Shown here: positions 36,856-49,243 of the stretch, piece by piece
Numbering within the stretch: position 1 is the first letter of the stretch
How the letters are laid out: the number at the start of each line of letters is the position of its first letter
Source of the DNA: Viola odorata
Taxonomy: Eukaryota; Streptophyta; Magnoliopsida; Malpighiales; Violaceae
Assembly: GCA_963691705.1 (NCBI GenBank)
Contig: OY829540.1
Span: forward strand, 69,736,367-69,800,366
Direction of reading: 5' to 3'
Length of the DNA: 64,000 bases
Notes under the pieces: model-generated
Database searches by the model: none
Seen by the model: only the letters and a program-made list of their open reading frames with translations
Told to the model about the DNA's origin: nothing
Program-made: the position numbers and the translations under genes

Positions 36856-36863
36856 CTATAAAT
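36856..36863 (+). promoter_or_regulatory. TATA box of the sulfate transporter gene
   Basis: CTATAAAT lies about 90 bp upstream of the ATG at 36948, with a CT-rich leader (CTTCTTCTTC) in between, typical of plant promoters. Confidence 0.6.
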
Positions 36864-36947
36864 TGAAAACCATGCCAACCTCCTTCTTCAACAAGCCATT
36901 CCTTCCTCTCTTCTTCTTCACTTCATTTCTGCTCCCAAAATACAAAA

Positions 36948-39900
36948 ATGGGCATCAACTCTAATTCTAACAAAGTTGAAGATTTCTCTTCCCATCAAGA
37001 TCATACCAGTTTTACAGTCCCAACAACAACAAATGATCATCTTCATCACCAAACAACGATGATACACTCTGTTTGCTTGCCACCAAAAAAGACCACACTC
37101 CAAAAGCTGAAATTGAAGCTTTCTGAAGTCTTCTTCCCTGATGATCCCCTCCATAGATTCAAGAACCAAACATGGCCTAACAAACTCCTTTTGGGTCTTC
37201 AATTCTTGTTCCCAATCTTCCAATGGGGACCTGAGTACAGTTTACAGCTTTTGAGGTCTGATGTCATCTCTGGCCTTACCATTGCTAGCCTTGCAATCCC
37301 ACAGGTATACATACACACATACACATACCATACCATACCATACCATACCATACCTGCCATACATGCATACATACGTAGGAGTGAATGTAGAGATAAGTAT
37401 GTAATTAATATATTTATGGGGGTGTGTGCATTTGCATAACATACATGAGCATAAACCTTTGCATGTGGTTTTAATGCTGTTTGTTTCAAAGGTATGGACA
37501 AATGGCCAAATATGTCTGAGTTGGTGGTTGCTGAAAATATTCTTTTTCCCATTTGGAGGATTAGAGTGGCAGTTTTTGTTTAGTTCTAATTAGAGAGAAA
37601 AACAAAATTACAATATGAGATTAGATTATATGGGTCTAATTAAAGTTTTTAATTTGAGAGAGATGTTTTTTTAATAAAATAAAAATGGATCATCATGATT
37701 TCCTAGTGAGCTGATATGGATTTCTCTTACTGCAGGGTATCAGTTATGCAAAACTTGCAAATTTGCCACCAATTGTTGGACTATGTAAGAATAATAAAAA
37801 GCTCTGCTCTGTTTTCATAATAATTACTCTGTTTTCTACAATTCATTTTGAACAAATGCCAATTCAATTCTTGGGATTCTGCAGATTCAAGCTTTGTGCC
37901 TCCATTGATATACTCAATCCTTGGAAGTTCTAAACATCTTGGTGTTGGTCCAGTCTCCATAGCATCATTAGTGATGGGTTCCATGCTAAGTGAAGCAGTT
38001 TCACCTAATGATGACCCATTTCTTTATCTCAAGTTAGCATTCACTGCTACTTTCTTTGCTGGTTTATTTCAGGCTTCTCTAGGCATTCTAAGGTACATAA
38101 TCAGTTCTCATTGAAATGACATTTTTTTAAAAAGTAATAATGATAATTTGATACATGCTTACCGGCAACTTCTGATGTGGTCCAATCTGAACCGGTCCTA
38201 TTGATACCGTTTATTTCTTTCTCGATAAGTTGATAATTTTATTAAAATAGTCAGCCATGCAAGGCGTGCGCTGACCAACATTTTTAATCTGTTTTCCAGT
38301 AGCATGTTTCATTCTTACTTATAAACCCCCGGTGGCCAATACTTTTTATCCGATACAAATTCTTGCTCATCTTATAGAATTGCAAGAAGTTTCAAGTAGA
38401 TGGGTGGAAGTCAACTTCATTTCTGTATAATATTTTGTGTTTTCATGATTACAGGTTAGGGTTTATTATTGATTTTCTGTCGAAGGCGACTCTTATTGGG
38501 TTCATGGCCGGTGCTGCTATAATCGTATCACTACAGCAGCTAAAAGGGTTGCTTGGAATTGTTCACTTTACCAGCAAGATGCAATTTATTCCTGTGCTTT
38601 CCTCTGTTTTCCACCAAAGAGATGAGGTAACAGTTACTCCATTAAGTCTAAATACCTTTTTTTCTTCTTCTAATCAATATAACTTTTTTCGAAAAGAATA
38701 AACTTTGCTAGTGTTTTGACAAGTAATGACATCACTTTCCAACTAAACCTTTTCTCATTCTTTAATAATTCCTTAAAAATAAACCAAACCCGCTTAATCG
38801 TTCATTTAATGAGGAAATTTTGACAAGAATTTCACAAAAAACTTGATCTTTAGTTGCAATTTTATGTGCAGTGGTCATGGAAGACAATTGTTGTAGGCAT
38901 GAGTTTCTTGTTGTTTCTGCTAACAACAAGGCATATAGTAAGTATCTCTATTTTGCCTACAAAAGTGCAAAAAAAAATCTTTGGCATCAATTCTTGCAGC
39001 ACTCAGTAATGTTTTCTTTTTTCTATGGATGAGCAGAGCATGAAGAGACCAAAGCTTTTCTGGGTGTCAGCTGCCGCGCCATTGACATCTGTGATTCTCT
39101 CCACCATTCTAGTTTTCTGCTTAAAGTCAAAAGCGCATGGAATCTCAGTTGTAAGAAAAATTGACAGCTTATTCTTTCTGCTTTATTCAACTTCTTCATG
39201 CCTGTAATTCCTCTAAACTGACTGTTTTTTGCTTTTGTTTTCCACCCAACAGATTGGTCATTTGCCAAAAGGATTGAATCCTCCTTCAACAAATATGTTG
39301 TATTTTAGCGGCGATTATCTCGCAGTTGCCATAAAAACTGGCCTAGTTTCAGGAATCCTAGCTCTCACAGTAAGTCCTGCAGTTCTTGCATATTATAACC
39401 CAACTCAAATCTTGTCAGAATATTCTTGATCCGAAAAATCGCTCATGTCCTGGTAGAAAGATGAACTTCAGTTTCGCTAAGTGTTTTCCCTTTATTTTAT
39501 AGGAAGGAATTGCTGTAGGCAGGACCTTTGCTTCCATAAAGAACTACCAAGTGGATGGTAACAAAGAAATGATGGCAATTGGTCTCATGAACATTGCTGG
39601 TTCTTGCTCTTCATGCTATGTTACCACAGGTGATGATCATTTTCTATACATGTCACCTTTTTTGCGTGTGATGTGTGGATCACAACTTCTAAACCGTGAC
39701 TGTTCAATTACTCTCCCAGGATCATTTTCCCGATCTGCAATAAATTACAATGCCGGAGCACAGACTGTAGTGTCAAACATAATAATGGCTTCGACTGTGC
39801 TCGTCACTTTGCTCTTTCTCATGCCATTGTTCTATTACACTCCAAATGTAATCTTGGGTGCTATCATCATAACAGCTGTGATCGGACTAATCGACTACCA

Positions 39901-40937
39901 GGCTGCATACCGCCTGTGGAAAGTGGACAAACTTGATTTCATAGCTTGCATGTGTTCCTTCTTCGGGGTCCTTTTCGTATCAGTACCTTTGGGCCTTGGC
40001 ATAGCAGTAAGCATTTCAGCTTGTTTTTGTGCACAAATATAACATGTTTCTGGAGTAAAATTTAACATTTTGGGTGGAATGCAGGTCGGAGTTTCGGTAT
40101 TCAAGATTCTCCTCCATGTCACAAGGCCAAACACAGCAGTTATGGGGAACATTCCAGGAACCCATATATACCATAGTCTCAGCAGATACAGAGATGCTTT
40201 AAGAATTCCTTCAATCCTGATACTTGGAATTGAGGCTCCCATCTACTTCGCAAATTCGACTTACCTCCAAGAAAGGTTAGTCCACACATCTAATATCATG
40301 CAAACAGAAGACCAACACTGCTAAGAAATTTGAATCTGGTCTCAAACTTAAATATTAGATCGCACAGTCCAAGAGACCAATAGAATGCCTCAGTGGTTTT
40401 TGACCTTATGCTAATCATAAAAGAGTTTCCTACTGCAGGATATTAAGATGGATTCGCGAAGAAGAAGAGAGGATCCGAGCAACTAATGACAGTGCACTAA
40501 AATGCATAATTTTGGACATGACAGGTACAAAGCATTTCCTTTTTTAACATACAAAACATTGGAATCAAAGTATATTTCATGAACCATAACTTACAAATTC
40601 CACAACGATTTTCCCCCAGCTGTGACAGCGATTGACACGAGCGGAATTGAGTTGTTGTGCGAGCTGAGGAAGATGTTAGAGAAAAGATCCCTGCAGGTAG
40701 GCTTGAATTCATGAAAATCAATTTCAAGAAAACAATAAAAACTTAAATCTCACTGCATTTTGATAAATTTTGCTTCTTCGTTTGTTTATGCAGCTCGTGT
40801 TAGCGAATCCCGCAGGAAGTGTCACAGAAAAGTTACACAAGGCGAAAATCCTGGAATCATTTGGATTAAATGGAGTTTACCTTTCTGTTGGAGAAGCAGT
40901 GTCCGATATTTCAGCCTTGTTGAAAGCTCAGCCTTGA
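36948..40937 (+). CDS. SULTR3: Group-3 sulfate transporter (SLC26/SulP family)
   Basis: Thirteen exons give 664 aa: 36948-37304, 37736-37784, 37885-38092, 38455-38626, 38872-38937, 39037-39150, 39253-39369, 39503-39629, 39720-40006, 40085-40275, 40439-40524, 40620-40696, 40794-40937. The cytosolic N-terminus has FFPDDPLHRFKNQ, typical of plant SULTR proteins. The transmembrane core begins at SDVISGLTIASLAIPQ and contains the SulP signature (GISYAKLANLPPIVGLYSS) and a conserved GSFSRSAINYNAG loop. The C-terminal STAS domain (from about residue 525) has ILDMTAVTAIDTSGIELL, with the DTSG nucleotide-site-like loop near residue 598. Sequence style (PPSTNMLYFSGDYL, DYQAAYRLWKVDKLDF) places it in SULTR group 3; members of this group move sulfate into plastids or other compartments, or carry phosphate. 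The exact subgroup cannot be fixed from sequence reading alone. Intron 1 holds an ATACC microsatellite (about 37323-37354). Confidence 0.95.
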
Positions 40938-42236
40938 TTTTGTATAGAGTTAGTAGCAGGAAAAAAACTGAGAAACTAATTAAAGAGACTGCTTAAATTT
41001 CCAGGATTTCAAATCCAGGAAGGAAAAGGACATTTCTGTTATTTTCCCCTCTTTGGAGGAAGAAATGTAAGGGAACTGGAAATTTTTGTTATAAAAAAAA
41101 TGAAAGCTAAGGCCTTCAGGTTTTCTGATGAATTACAGCTCCAAAACAACTTGAACAGAATTGTTACTGCTTTAGCTGCTTTAATACCGTTCGCCACATT
41201 TACCTGCCAGAAACCAACATGTTGTTCCTGATCTGAACTTAAATGGACTTTCAGATTTTGCACACGTGTTCAAAACGAAACAATGAAAAGATAACAAGGC
41301 CGTTTGCGGATCCGGCAAAGTACCAGTTGGGACTCGTACTAATTTTGCACTTCTCGCGCAGATTCACTGATTTTCCAGTTTCTGAAACACTTTTATCACC
41401 GAGTAGACATGATGTCTCGTACGCATTAAACAGAAACATGATAGAAACACTATTTTGTTTTCTGACAGGCATTTGACACCAGATTACATCCGGAAAGACA
41501 ACTCAATAAACCTAACAAATTTCTTCAGCCACTAAAAAAAGGACAAATCAGCCTTTTCAAATCTTTTGCCCCCGAGTTTCTCGACAAACAACATTTAGAA
41601 CATCCTAAGCTGGAATAACATTACCATTTGGCAACTAGCTTGTACGCCAATAGGCCTTGGCTCTATCCGTGGCGTAACGAACTCCACATTGAAGTTAGAG
41701 TAGTAAATGATTACAGATGCAGGAGACACAAAACTATAGAAACAGAAGTTGCTGTGTAATGCCCAGAAAGAAAGCTAGGAACTTATAGGTGTATTCAGAC
41801 CGAAAAGCAATATGTATCAGGAAAAAAAATAGCTTCACCTTCTTCAAACAAAATTAAACTTGAATTATACATTGAGAGTTTCTCGACAACGTGCATTACC
41901 TACCTATTCTCACCTGCTCCTTTTTGCCATCATTTAAGAATGATCCCATTTCAATTTCATTATCCACCAATGCCACCATAAAGACAACTACATATGTAGA
42001 TCAAACATATTCCTTCTTCCTACACAGTTTAGATTTGACGATGCACAAGCTAAATCCCCAAGTCCCTAAATAGCTGTGAATAATTAGCCAACACGGCCCC
42101 AGAAAGTTGTTTGTTCTAGCTCGTTAATCTTGTCTCGTCAGTTAAACATCTGCATGGAAATCACCTGAGTTTATTATTATTGCTGATGCAATAAGCACGA
42201 AAAAGAACTTCAGGGTAAAGAAAAGACGAAAGATTA
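40938..42236. other. Region between convergent sulfate transporter and SYS1 genes
   Basis: This contains the 3' UTR of the transporter and the 3' flank of SYS1. Short open frames on both strands (41243-41476 and 41251-41472, overlapping) lack any family features. Nothing else is recognisable. Confidence 0.55.
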
Positions 42237-44921
42237 TCATGAGTTCTTACTTGATCTGTAGCGCGTAATGGGAATCTCTTGGAGTTCACGCCTAATGCAC
42301 AAATATTCACCGAGAAGAGACATCACTGCAAGCCCAGTGCCACTGACAACCCACCAAGTTATTGAAGAAGGCCAACCTCCATATATGATGCACATAAAAA
42401 GATGGATAATGTAGACAGTTGCAGAAAAATCTAAACACTTCTTTGCCCTCTCAATCAAATAAAGCGTGTATCCAGCTCTACATGAATCAACAATAAGCAC
42501 ACAAGTTTAGTAACTAAGAAAACTACAGAAAAATCACAATTGATCTTCTATCTGACAAAAGCAGGAAAAATTAACAGTTAGAATTGCCAGTCATTCCCAC
42601 ACTGATATCAAATGAATCCACAACAAGAAACAGGTCCCAAGATAACAACACTTGAAATGGCAACCAGCGTGAGCAGTTTTAATGGCATTAGAGAGCAATA
42701 TTCAAGATTTGGAAATGCTTGGCATGAGTGCAACAAAACAAGAAAATCAGCTTCTAATGTTTGTTGGTTTTCTTGTTTTGTTCCACTCATGCCAAGCATT
42801 TCTAAAATCTTGAATATTGCTCTCTAATGCCATTAAAACCGCACACAACAGCACACCAAAATCTTACATGAGCAACCATTTCCCATTTATTGAACCCAAT
42901 CTACTGAGACAACTTCACTTCTTCACCTAATACTATATGATGACAGGGATAAAATTAAAAAGAAAAAGAAAAAATACAGCATCCAAGGCTGCAGCAATGC
43001 TCATTCACCATAACAAATGAAGCTAACATGTTTCCAGTCAACCAAAAGAGACAAGTTCTAAAAAAATGTACTGAAATAACTAAGAGCATGTAACGGAATC
43101 CTTTAAAACTGCACTAAATGAAACTATACCTACCCTACAATTTTATCTTCTTGTGTGCTTACCAAAAATGCAAAACAACACTAAGAGAAATGATTATATC
43201 ACGCAAAAGAACATATGTCACATAACTATTGAGCTCCATAACAATCAAAAGACAGACCATCAATCCAGAACCTTTTAACCCTAGTGAACAAAACAAGACA
43301 AAAAAGTAAAACACCACTAAAAATTTCAAATACTCATTATCTCAAAAGTAAATATATTATATACCAAATGAATGGCTAATAACAATAGCCACCCCTCAAG
43401 TTTAGTGCAATTTGGAAAAATCCCTCTTGTTTCTAAATGAAGGTAACTACCCTTGCCTTATACGTCTCATTGCAGATAGATCATCATGGTAATGTTGCAT
43501 TACATTTTGAAGTGTCATTGCCAAGTACTATTGAAGTGAACATGTAAGATTTTGAAGGGTATTCTATTATTTCTCACTTGTCTAGACTCACTACATTGGT
43601 ACATATATATACACATATGAGGGTAATTAAAGTCATAAATTATGGAAAGAAAAAGCCTAAAAATTAGGGTCAACAGAACCACTAATTAAGCCACCAATTA
43701 GGAAGTAAATCAAGTCTCATAATGTAGGTCAGATTAGAATCTTCAACAGAACAAAATATCAAACTATAACTTTTTCATCAAGTTAAAAAAGTATCAGATT
43801 ACTGTACTTTCCACACCAAAAGCACATGGAACAGCAACGCTAAACAGACACTATCACCTAAATTTCAGAGGTTAAAATTGCACTTATCCCTAAATTGACT
43901 ACAGTCACATTGTTTACCCTTCTTATTTCCAAGATTGCATTATCTACCCTTGATTCTAAAATTTAAGCCCCAAGAATTCAAGGTCATTAGTACAACTTAT
44001 TTGTCGAAAACTATGTATATAATAAACAGACAAAAAGGTCAGTATAATTACAGAAAGGTCACGGTGATTGGTGAAATCAGCCCTAACCTATAGTTAAAAC
44101 AAACAAAATAGACAACCATGACATCTAACAGTACCTTGAGGTAGCTGATACATTTAACTTCAAGTGAACTACAAAAATTAGAAAACAAACAAAATTCTTA
44201 TGCAACATAACATTCAACTGCCTAAAGAAACTCAAAAAATTATACAGGATTATGTTCATAGACTTCTTGTTGCCATAACTATAAACTACCCTCTGAAAAT
44301 AGACTTCTCACTACCCGTAAGTGCAATTTCTTAAGCACGCCAAGCACAATTTATGTAGTTTATCCCATCAAAGTAACACTGGCAAAAAGTCAATAATAAC
44401 AGCAAACCTCAGCCCTCAGCTGGAAGCAACATCATTTACCCCTAATTAATAGAATGGCAATTACATTAGCTTTAAAACATATGAAGAAATTGATTTAACT
44501 ATCCCATCCCATCCATACTAACAACTACAGATATGAATTGCAATTGACAAACATATCAATGGAAAGCATATATCTCCCAACCCGCATGCACATGCCACCC
44601 AAAATGGATCAGTAGCAAATAAGCAAATCACTGACCAAAAAGTAAAAAAATCAACTTTCAAAGAAAACAAAAAAGGAAACTCAGTTCCGGGTCTTACCCG
44701 GCGACGGACGTGAGGATGAAAGAGCCAATAACGCACCAACCGGTGACGGTGGAGATAGTGAGGGAGGAATAATCGAAGAAGTAAACAAGGCTAAGGCGTG
44801 AGACACGTGTGCCAACGAGGACAGATAAGAAGAAGCCAAGAGTTAGATAATACAAGCATTGAAGGCACACTATTTGTGCAACAATTAGCCATGGATCCCA
44901 TACTATTGCACCATAGAACAT
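42237..44921 (-). CDS. SYS1: SYS1 homolog, Golgi-localised four-helix membrane protein
   Basis: Two exons, 44921-44698 and 42477-42237, give 154 aa, as expected for SYS1. The start MFYGAIVWDPWLIVAQI is the family start. Four hydrophobic segments follow: LIVAQIVCLQCLYYLTLGFF, TISTVTGWCVIGSFILTSVAG, FSATVYIIHLFMCII and WVVSGTGLAVMSLLG. The conserved LIERAKKCLDFSATVYIIH, YGGWPSSITWW and LGEYLCIRRELQEIPITRYR blocks are present. SYS1 recruits the small GTPase ARFRP1/Arl3p to the trans-Golgi. The 2.2-kb intron contains a long hairpin (42677-42838). A GTAAGA donor-like sequence overlaps the last codons (near 42248), so an alternative 3' exon is possible. The gene is divergent from PSF3, with 705 bp between start codons. 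Confidence 0.94.
42677..42838 (-). ncRNA. Long near-perfect hairpin in the SYS1 intron (candidate small-RNA precursor)
   Basis: The arms 42677-42746 and 42768-42838 are inverted copies of about 70 nt that differ at about three places (one G/TA difference, and a C:G pair in GTGCAAC versus GTGGAAC). The loop is about 21 nt. The hairpin lies in the intron and would be part of the SYS1 pre-mRNA. Length and near-perfect pairing fit a young MIRNA or an siRNA-producing inverted duplication. No target duplication flanks it, which argues against a simple MITE. I did not match any arm to a known plant miRNA. Confidence 0.55.
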
Positions 44922-45391
44922 GACTATGCTTGGATTTTCGGCCTTTTTACGATATGGGTCTTGAGCGATTTTGCAAGCTAAGGCTCAAGCCACCCCCTGA
45001 TTCGGGATCGGATCGGGCGGGCCAAATTTGTGGAGGAGGAGGAGGAGGAGGTACAGGGTGATGATCTGGTGGGTTGCTGCAACAGAGGGTAGTTTCCAGA
45101 TTTCGGGCTTTGTTCAGATGCGTAAGGAACAGAACGAGAGAATTGATTAACGGGTTCGTGTTTTCGGTTGGGTGGGTGACAGGCAGACTGTGTTATGCCA
45201 TTCCGACTCCAAGGAAGACAAGTAAAAAAAGAAAACAATTAGTAATTATTAAAACTATAGTAAAATATAAACTTTCTTTTAAAAAATAAAGAGTAAATTT
45301 AATTTAAACATTTTGCATATGAAAAATAAAAAATAGAATCACAATATTCAAAAATAAAAAATCGACTTTGACCTTTTTTTATGTTTCCCTC

Positions 45392-45410
45392 TTTGGCGGT
45401 TTGGCGGGAA
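45392..45410 (+). promoter_or_regulatory. Two adjacent E2F sites upstream of PSF3
   Basis: TTTGGCGG (45392-45399) is followed directly by TTTGGCGGGAA (45400-45410); the second is the textbook E2F/DP site TTTSSCGC-like with the GGGAA extension. They lie about 220 bp upstream of the PSF3 start codon. PSF3 is a replication protein, so S-phase control by E2F is expected. Confidence 0.7.
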
Positions 45411-45524
45411 GATCTGTAAAAAGAAAGAACGAAGAAGAAAAAACTCGCGATAAATTGCATTTCTTCAATACCCCTCATTCTTCTACTCTCTTCCACCTAC
45501 TCATACCCAAACCCACACCACTGT

Positions 45525-45533
45525 AAACCCTAA
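45525..45533 (+). promoter_or_regulatory. Telo-box in the PSF3 leader
   Basis: AAACCCTAA lies about 95 bp upstream of the ATG at 45627. Telo-boxes near the start site are typical of plant genes expressed in dividing cells and often occur together with E2F or site-II elements. Confidence 0.5.
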
Positions 45534-45626
45534 ATTCTTTACTGGGTTGACAAGCCCATCAATTCGTCTTCGAGCTTCTATTGCTGTTTCCTCTTTCCCG
45601 AGCAGTGTTGTGTCTCTAACCAAAGA

Positions 45627-48200
45627 ATGGGGAATTACTATGACATTGATGATATTCTTGTAGATGAAGAGGTAAGTGATATTAACTGTATTTGTCTTTG
45701 ATTTCAACCACTGAATTCTCTTTTCTAATGGTATTTTGCATTTTTTAATCTTGTTTTTGGTTTTGGTTGTAGTTTGTTCCTGTTGTGTTCCACAAGGGAG
45801 TGAATGGAGTAAAAATAGATGAAAGCACTGAAAAAGGCTATGTAAGTTGTTCTGTGTTCATTTGGCATTGAGGGATAGTGGATTGTTTGATGACTTTGTT
45901 CTTATGTGGGCAATTTTGTTTTTTCCTCTCTGTTTTCTAGGTTGAACAAGGTTCAAAGGTAGAGCTGCCATTGTGGCTTGCTCGAGAGTTACTCTTGAGG
46001 CAAGCCGTATCGATGAGTGTTCCTGCTTGTTTTGGTCAAAAGTAATTATCCTGCTATCCCTAAACACCATTTCGATTTCGCATTAAGTAAGATTTTGCAC
46101 ATACTCTTGCTTGCTGTCTTGAACATTGGAAACCCTCATGCCATAGTAACTTATTTTCTTTGCATCATTGGCTAGTAGAAGTTTTCTTAGTGACATAATA
46201 TATGGTGTGGAGATAGACTTATTAGGTTACTTATGCTCATATGCTAACTCAACTCATGAAAAATCTACTAAATAGGTCTTGTTCCCTTCCTTTTTTAGTG
46301 TCAATTCCTTTTAAGAATTTTATGGTCTAACCATGCACTTGCCATAGAATCATCTCAGGTGTAAATGCTTGAGGAATGGCTCATTTATGGGGTCATTCAT
46401 ATTTCATGATCTGTTTACTTTTCTAGTTCTTTTCATGTCTTATAAATGTGTTTGTTGATGCCAGAACAAGGGTGGAAGTCCAGGCGGATGCTGCTTGTGT
46501 GGATCTAAAATCTCGTTGTCAATATTTCTATGAATTCGGATACAAGCTGGCGCCACTGTGAGTCTCCTCTTACCTAGCTGTTTACATGTCAACACTGTGA
46601 CCTTTGTGACCTGTTCTCTGGTACTTTCGTGGAAGTATGTTATGCTCTTTGCCTTATGTAGCATTTATTGCATGGTCATTATACAGCTCATTTGCAGAAC
46701 AAAGTTAAATTTGTATTGCAATTGCTGATTCTAAATATTTATTTACTGACAGTTGCACATATCAAAGCAACTGACAAAATTGTTGAAATGAATAAGTTAG
46801 AGGGAAGAACATATATCTCCATGCAAACAATTTTTCTCAATGAGTTCTTGATGAAATTTTGCTTGTACTTCCGTAATCATTGCATTCTCGGTTAAAAGGC
46901 AACCTTTGTCTGATGAGAAGTGTCATACTCTGAACATTAAAGATGATCATAGATACTTCAATTAAGAAACCAAAGTTTGGGATAGCTTCTATGCATGGCA
47001 TTGTTATCCTATCAACTATTGGAGCTCTTGCATTCGCACTATGGAAAATGAGATATTTTTCTACTGCCAACCATAACCGTTCATGAATAATTTGATCAGT
47101 AGATTCTACCCAATTCGTTTCATTGGCTCTAGAATTATGGGCATGCAACCAACAAAGTTTCCTTGAGACATGTTTCCAATTGTTGTTATTCAAGGTTCTA
47201 AGTTTTACCTATATATTACATCGTAATTAATAAGTGTACATGCATCCAATCAAGTTTCATTCTTAGCTACAGAGATTAATTATTTTCCCTCATTAGCTTT
47301 AAAATGGGTAGAATATAAGTAGAAGACGAGAAATATGCACAACTTCATTTCATGTGTATGACTTTTCATTTATTCTTTAGAATTTTTACATATTGTTATA
47401 CTGCTGAAAACTGGGAATTGGTTTTAGCTTAGATGGTAAGGATGGTGAAGTTTTTTAGTGGAGATTGCAAGGTTCATGAGTCTACTGTCGTAAAATTGTT
47501 TTTACTAAGTTGCATGAGTTGCGATGCATCTTTTGCACAATTTATGAATTTATTAAAGTTACCTGCATAAAACTACTTTAATCAAATTCAACAATTCAAT
47601 TTCCTCACATTGCATTGAATGGACAGGTGCATTTTGCATCAATGCTATAGGAAGATGCTTTATTTTATATAATTTTTTTTTTTTGCATTAATGTGTTTGG
47701 GGCTTCATGATTTATGAGTCAAGAGTTTGATATTTGGTTGGCATGCAGTGTTGCTTGCTCACATTAAATCTTCAATTTGTACCAGCCTTTCAAAATGTCA
47801 TTTTCACTGAATGATTATTGTTCCCTCCCCCCCCCCCCCCCTCCTCTTTTCCTGGTCGATAGGTGCGATAAAACCTTAGGACTGTTGCTATCATATGCAT
47901 TTCGAATCAGATATAAGGAAGTCCTGCACAAGGCACACACTGCAGGATTTGTAGCCGCTTCCAAGTTTTTGTCCCTTCTAACCAAAGAAGAAACCAGCTG
48001 TGAGTTTCTTCTACTTCTTTTGGTATGCTTATATCATTCAGATTTCCTGTAATAACATTCATGTCATGGTTGTTCTTATGCATATCTTAGTGTATGAGGC
48101 GGCACAATCCTCCATGGTAACATTTAAGAAATGGCGGATGGGTGGCCCCAGATTACAACGAGCTTCAATCCTTGGTAGGAAGAGAAAACCAGATGATTAA
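45627..48200 (+). CDS. PSF3: GINS complex subunit PSF3 (DNA replication)
   Basis: Six exons, 45627-45671, 45773-45841, 45941-46041, 46465-46557, 47863-47999 and 48091-48200, give 184 aa. The N-terminus MGNYYDIDDILVDEE and the following FVPVVFHKGVNGV are the PSF3 B-domain start. Further conserved parts are VELPLWLARELL, the helical ADAACVDLKSRCQYFYEFGYKLA and the C-terminal FKKWRMGGPRLQRASILGRKRK. GINS (SLD5, PSF1, PSF2, PSF3) joins CDC45 and MCM2-7 in the replicative helicase. The length is usual. The long intron 4 (46558-47862) ends with a 15-C run about 20 bp before the acceptor. E2F sites and a telo-box lie upstream. The gene is divergent from SYS1 and convergent with TOPA. Confidence 0.94.
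47827..47841 (+). repeat. Poly(C) run of 15 bases before a PSF3 acceptor
   Basis: The run takes up part of the polypyrimidine tract ahead of exon 5 (acceptor GATAG at 47862). A homopolymer at this place may vary in length between individuals and affect splicing. Confidence 0.85.
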
Positions 48201-49243
48201 TGGCTGTTTGGACGCTATCCGGATTTATGCTGTTCTGTCAATGCCAAGCCTCGTCTTCAGAAAGATGCAGAAAGTTTGTGCAGACATGAGAATGAATGCA
48301 ACATCTCATGTCTGCAACACGTAACGGTTGTTTCAATTGAGCCATGGTACATGGCATGGATCATTAGCTATTTTCTTATAGATGGGATGACACTAAATCT
48401 TAGGTTATAGGAAAGTGAGACTATGTTACCTTAATTTAATTTTTTTATTAAAAAGAAATAAGTTTTTTGCAATCATTTTTATTAGATTATAATTAATCTT
48501 GTTCACACTTAAGTGATCCATTAAGATGAAATACGATCTTTGTACATTGAACTAGGACCAATCATGTTTGCATTCAGTTCAACCCATTAAAGAGATGATC
48601 GCTCCCAACAAATGGTTACTTTATCAATCCACCGACCTCTTAAGGACGATCATTGAAGTTTCTAACCATAGGTGCCTATCTTGTTCTTTGCCTGTATAAA
48701 TTGTAGTATAATAATTTCTAATTTTCCATGGATAAGTTCATTTGATTATGTTTTTAGGGTTTTTCGACGGTCCATTCATAGGGACAGTCATTATCTCTCA
48801 TCTTCCCACTATCCTACAAGATAAATTTTAGAATTGCAGCAGCTATTGATCATACATTTGAGTCTGGACAAAAAAATGCATCTTGTATTCTCCATCTTCA
48901 TTAATAATGCTGAGGAAGGAACTTTATTCCATTACATAGTCCACAAACAAATGTGACTTTCATCTTTACAAGATTTATCCTCGTATATAAAGATTAAATC
49001 GATAAAAGGATTCCAAAAAATCTACAACAAATGCAATCTCCTAACCAATAAAATTGCTCTCGGTCGCATTCGCAAGGAAAACAAAGCTCTGCTTTCTGTA
49101 AAAAGATTCCATTCATACCATTCCATGTCGGAGCCGGGTCTTTATATGTAAACTGCTCATGATCGATGATGGATGTTGCCATAAAAAATGATTGTGCGGA
49201 CATGCGAACCAGAAAAGATTGCTAGCATTTACCAGTTAACAAG
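48201..49243. other. Region between convergent PSF3 and TOPA genes
   Basis: This is the PSF3 3' UTR and flank followed by the TOPA 3' UTR. It is AT-rich with no coding features. I see no transposon ends. Confidence 0.55.

Noticed and set aside
39551..40042. Continuous 163-codon frame in the sulfate transporter taken as one exon
   Set aside because: The frame runs through a GT-AG intron (39630-39719). Family alignment requires the 30 extra residues to be removed. The intron is instead reported as exitron-like.
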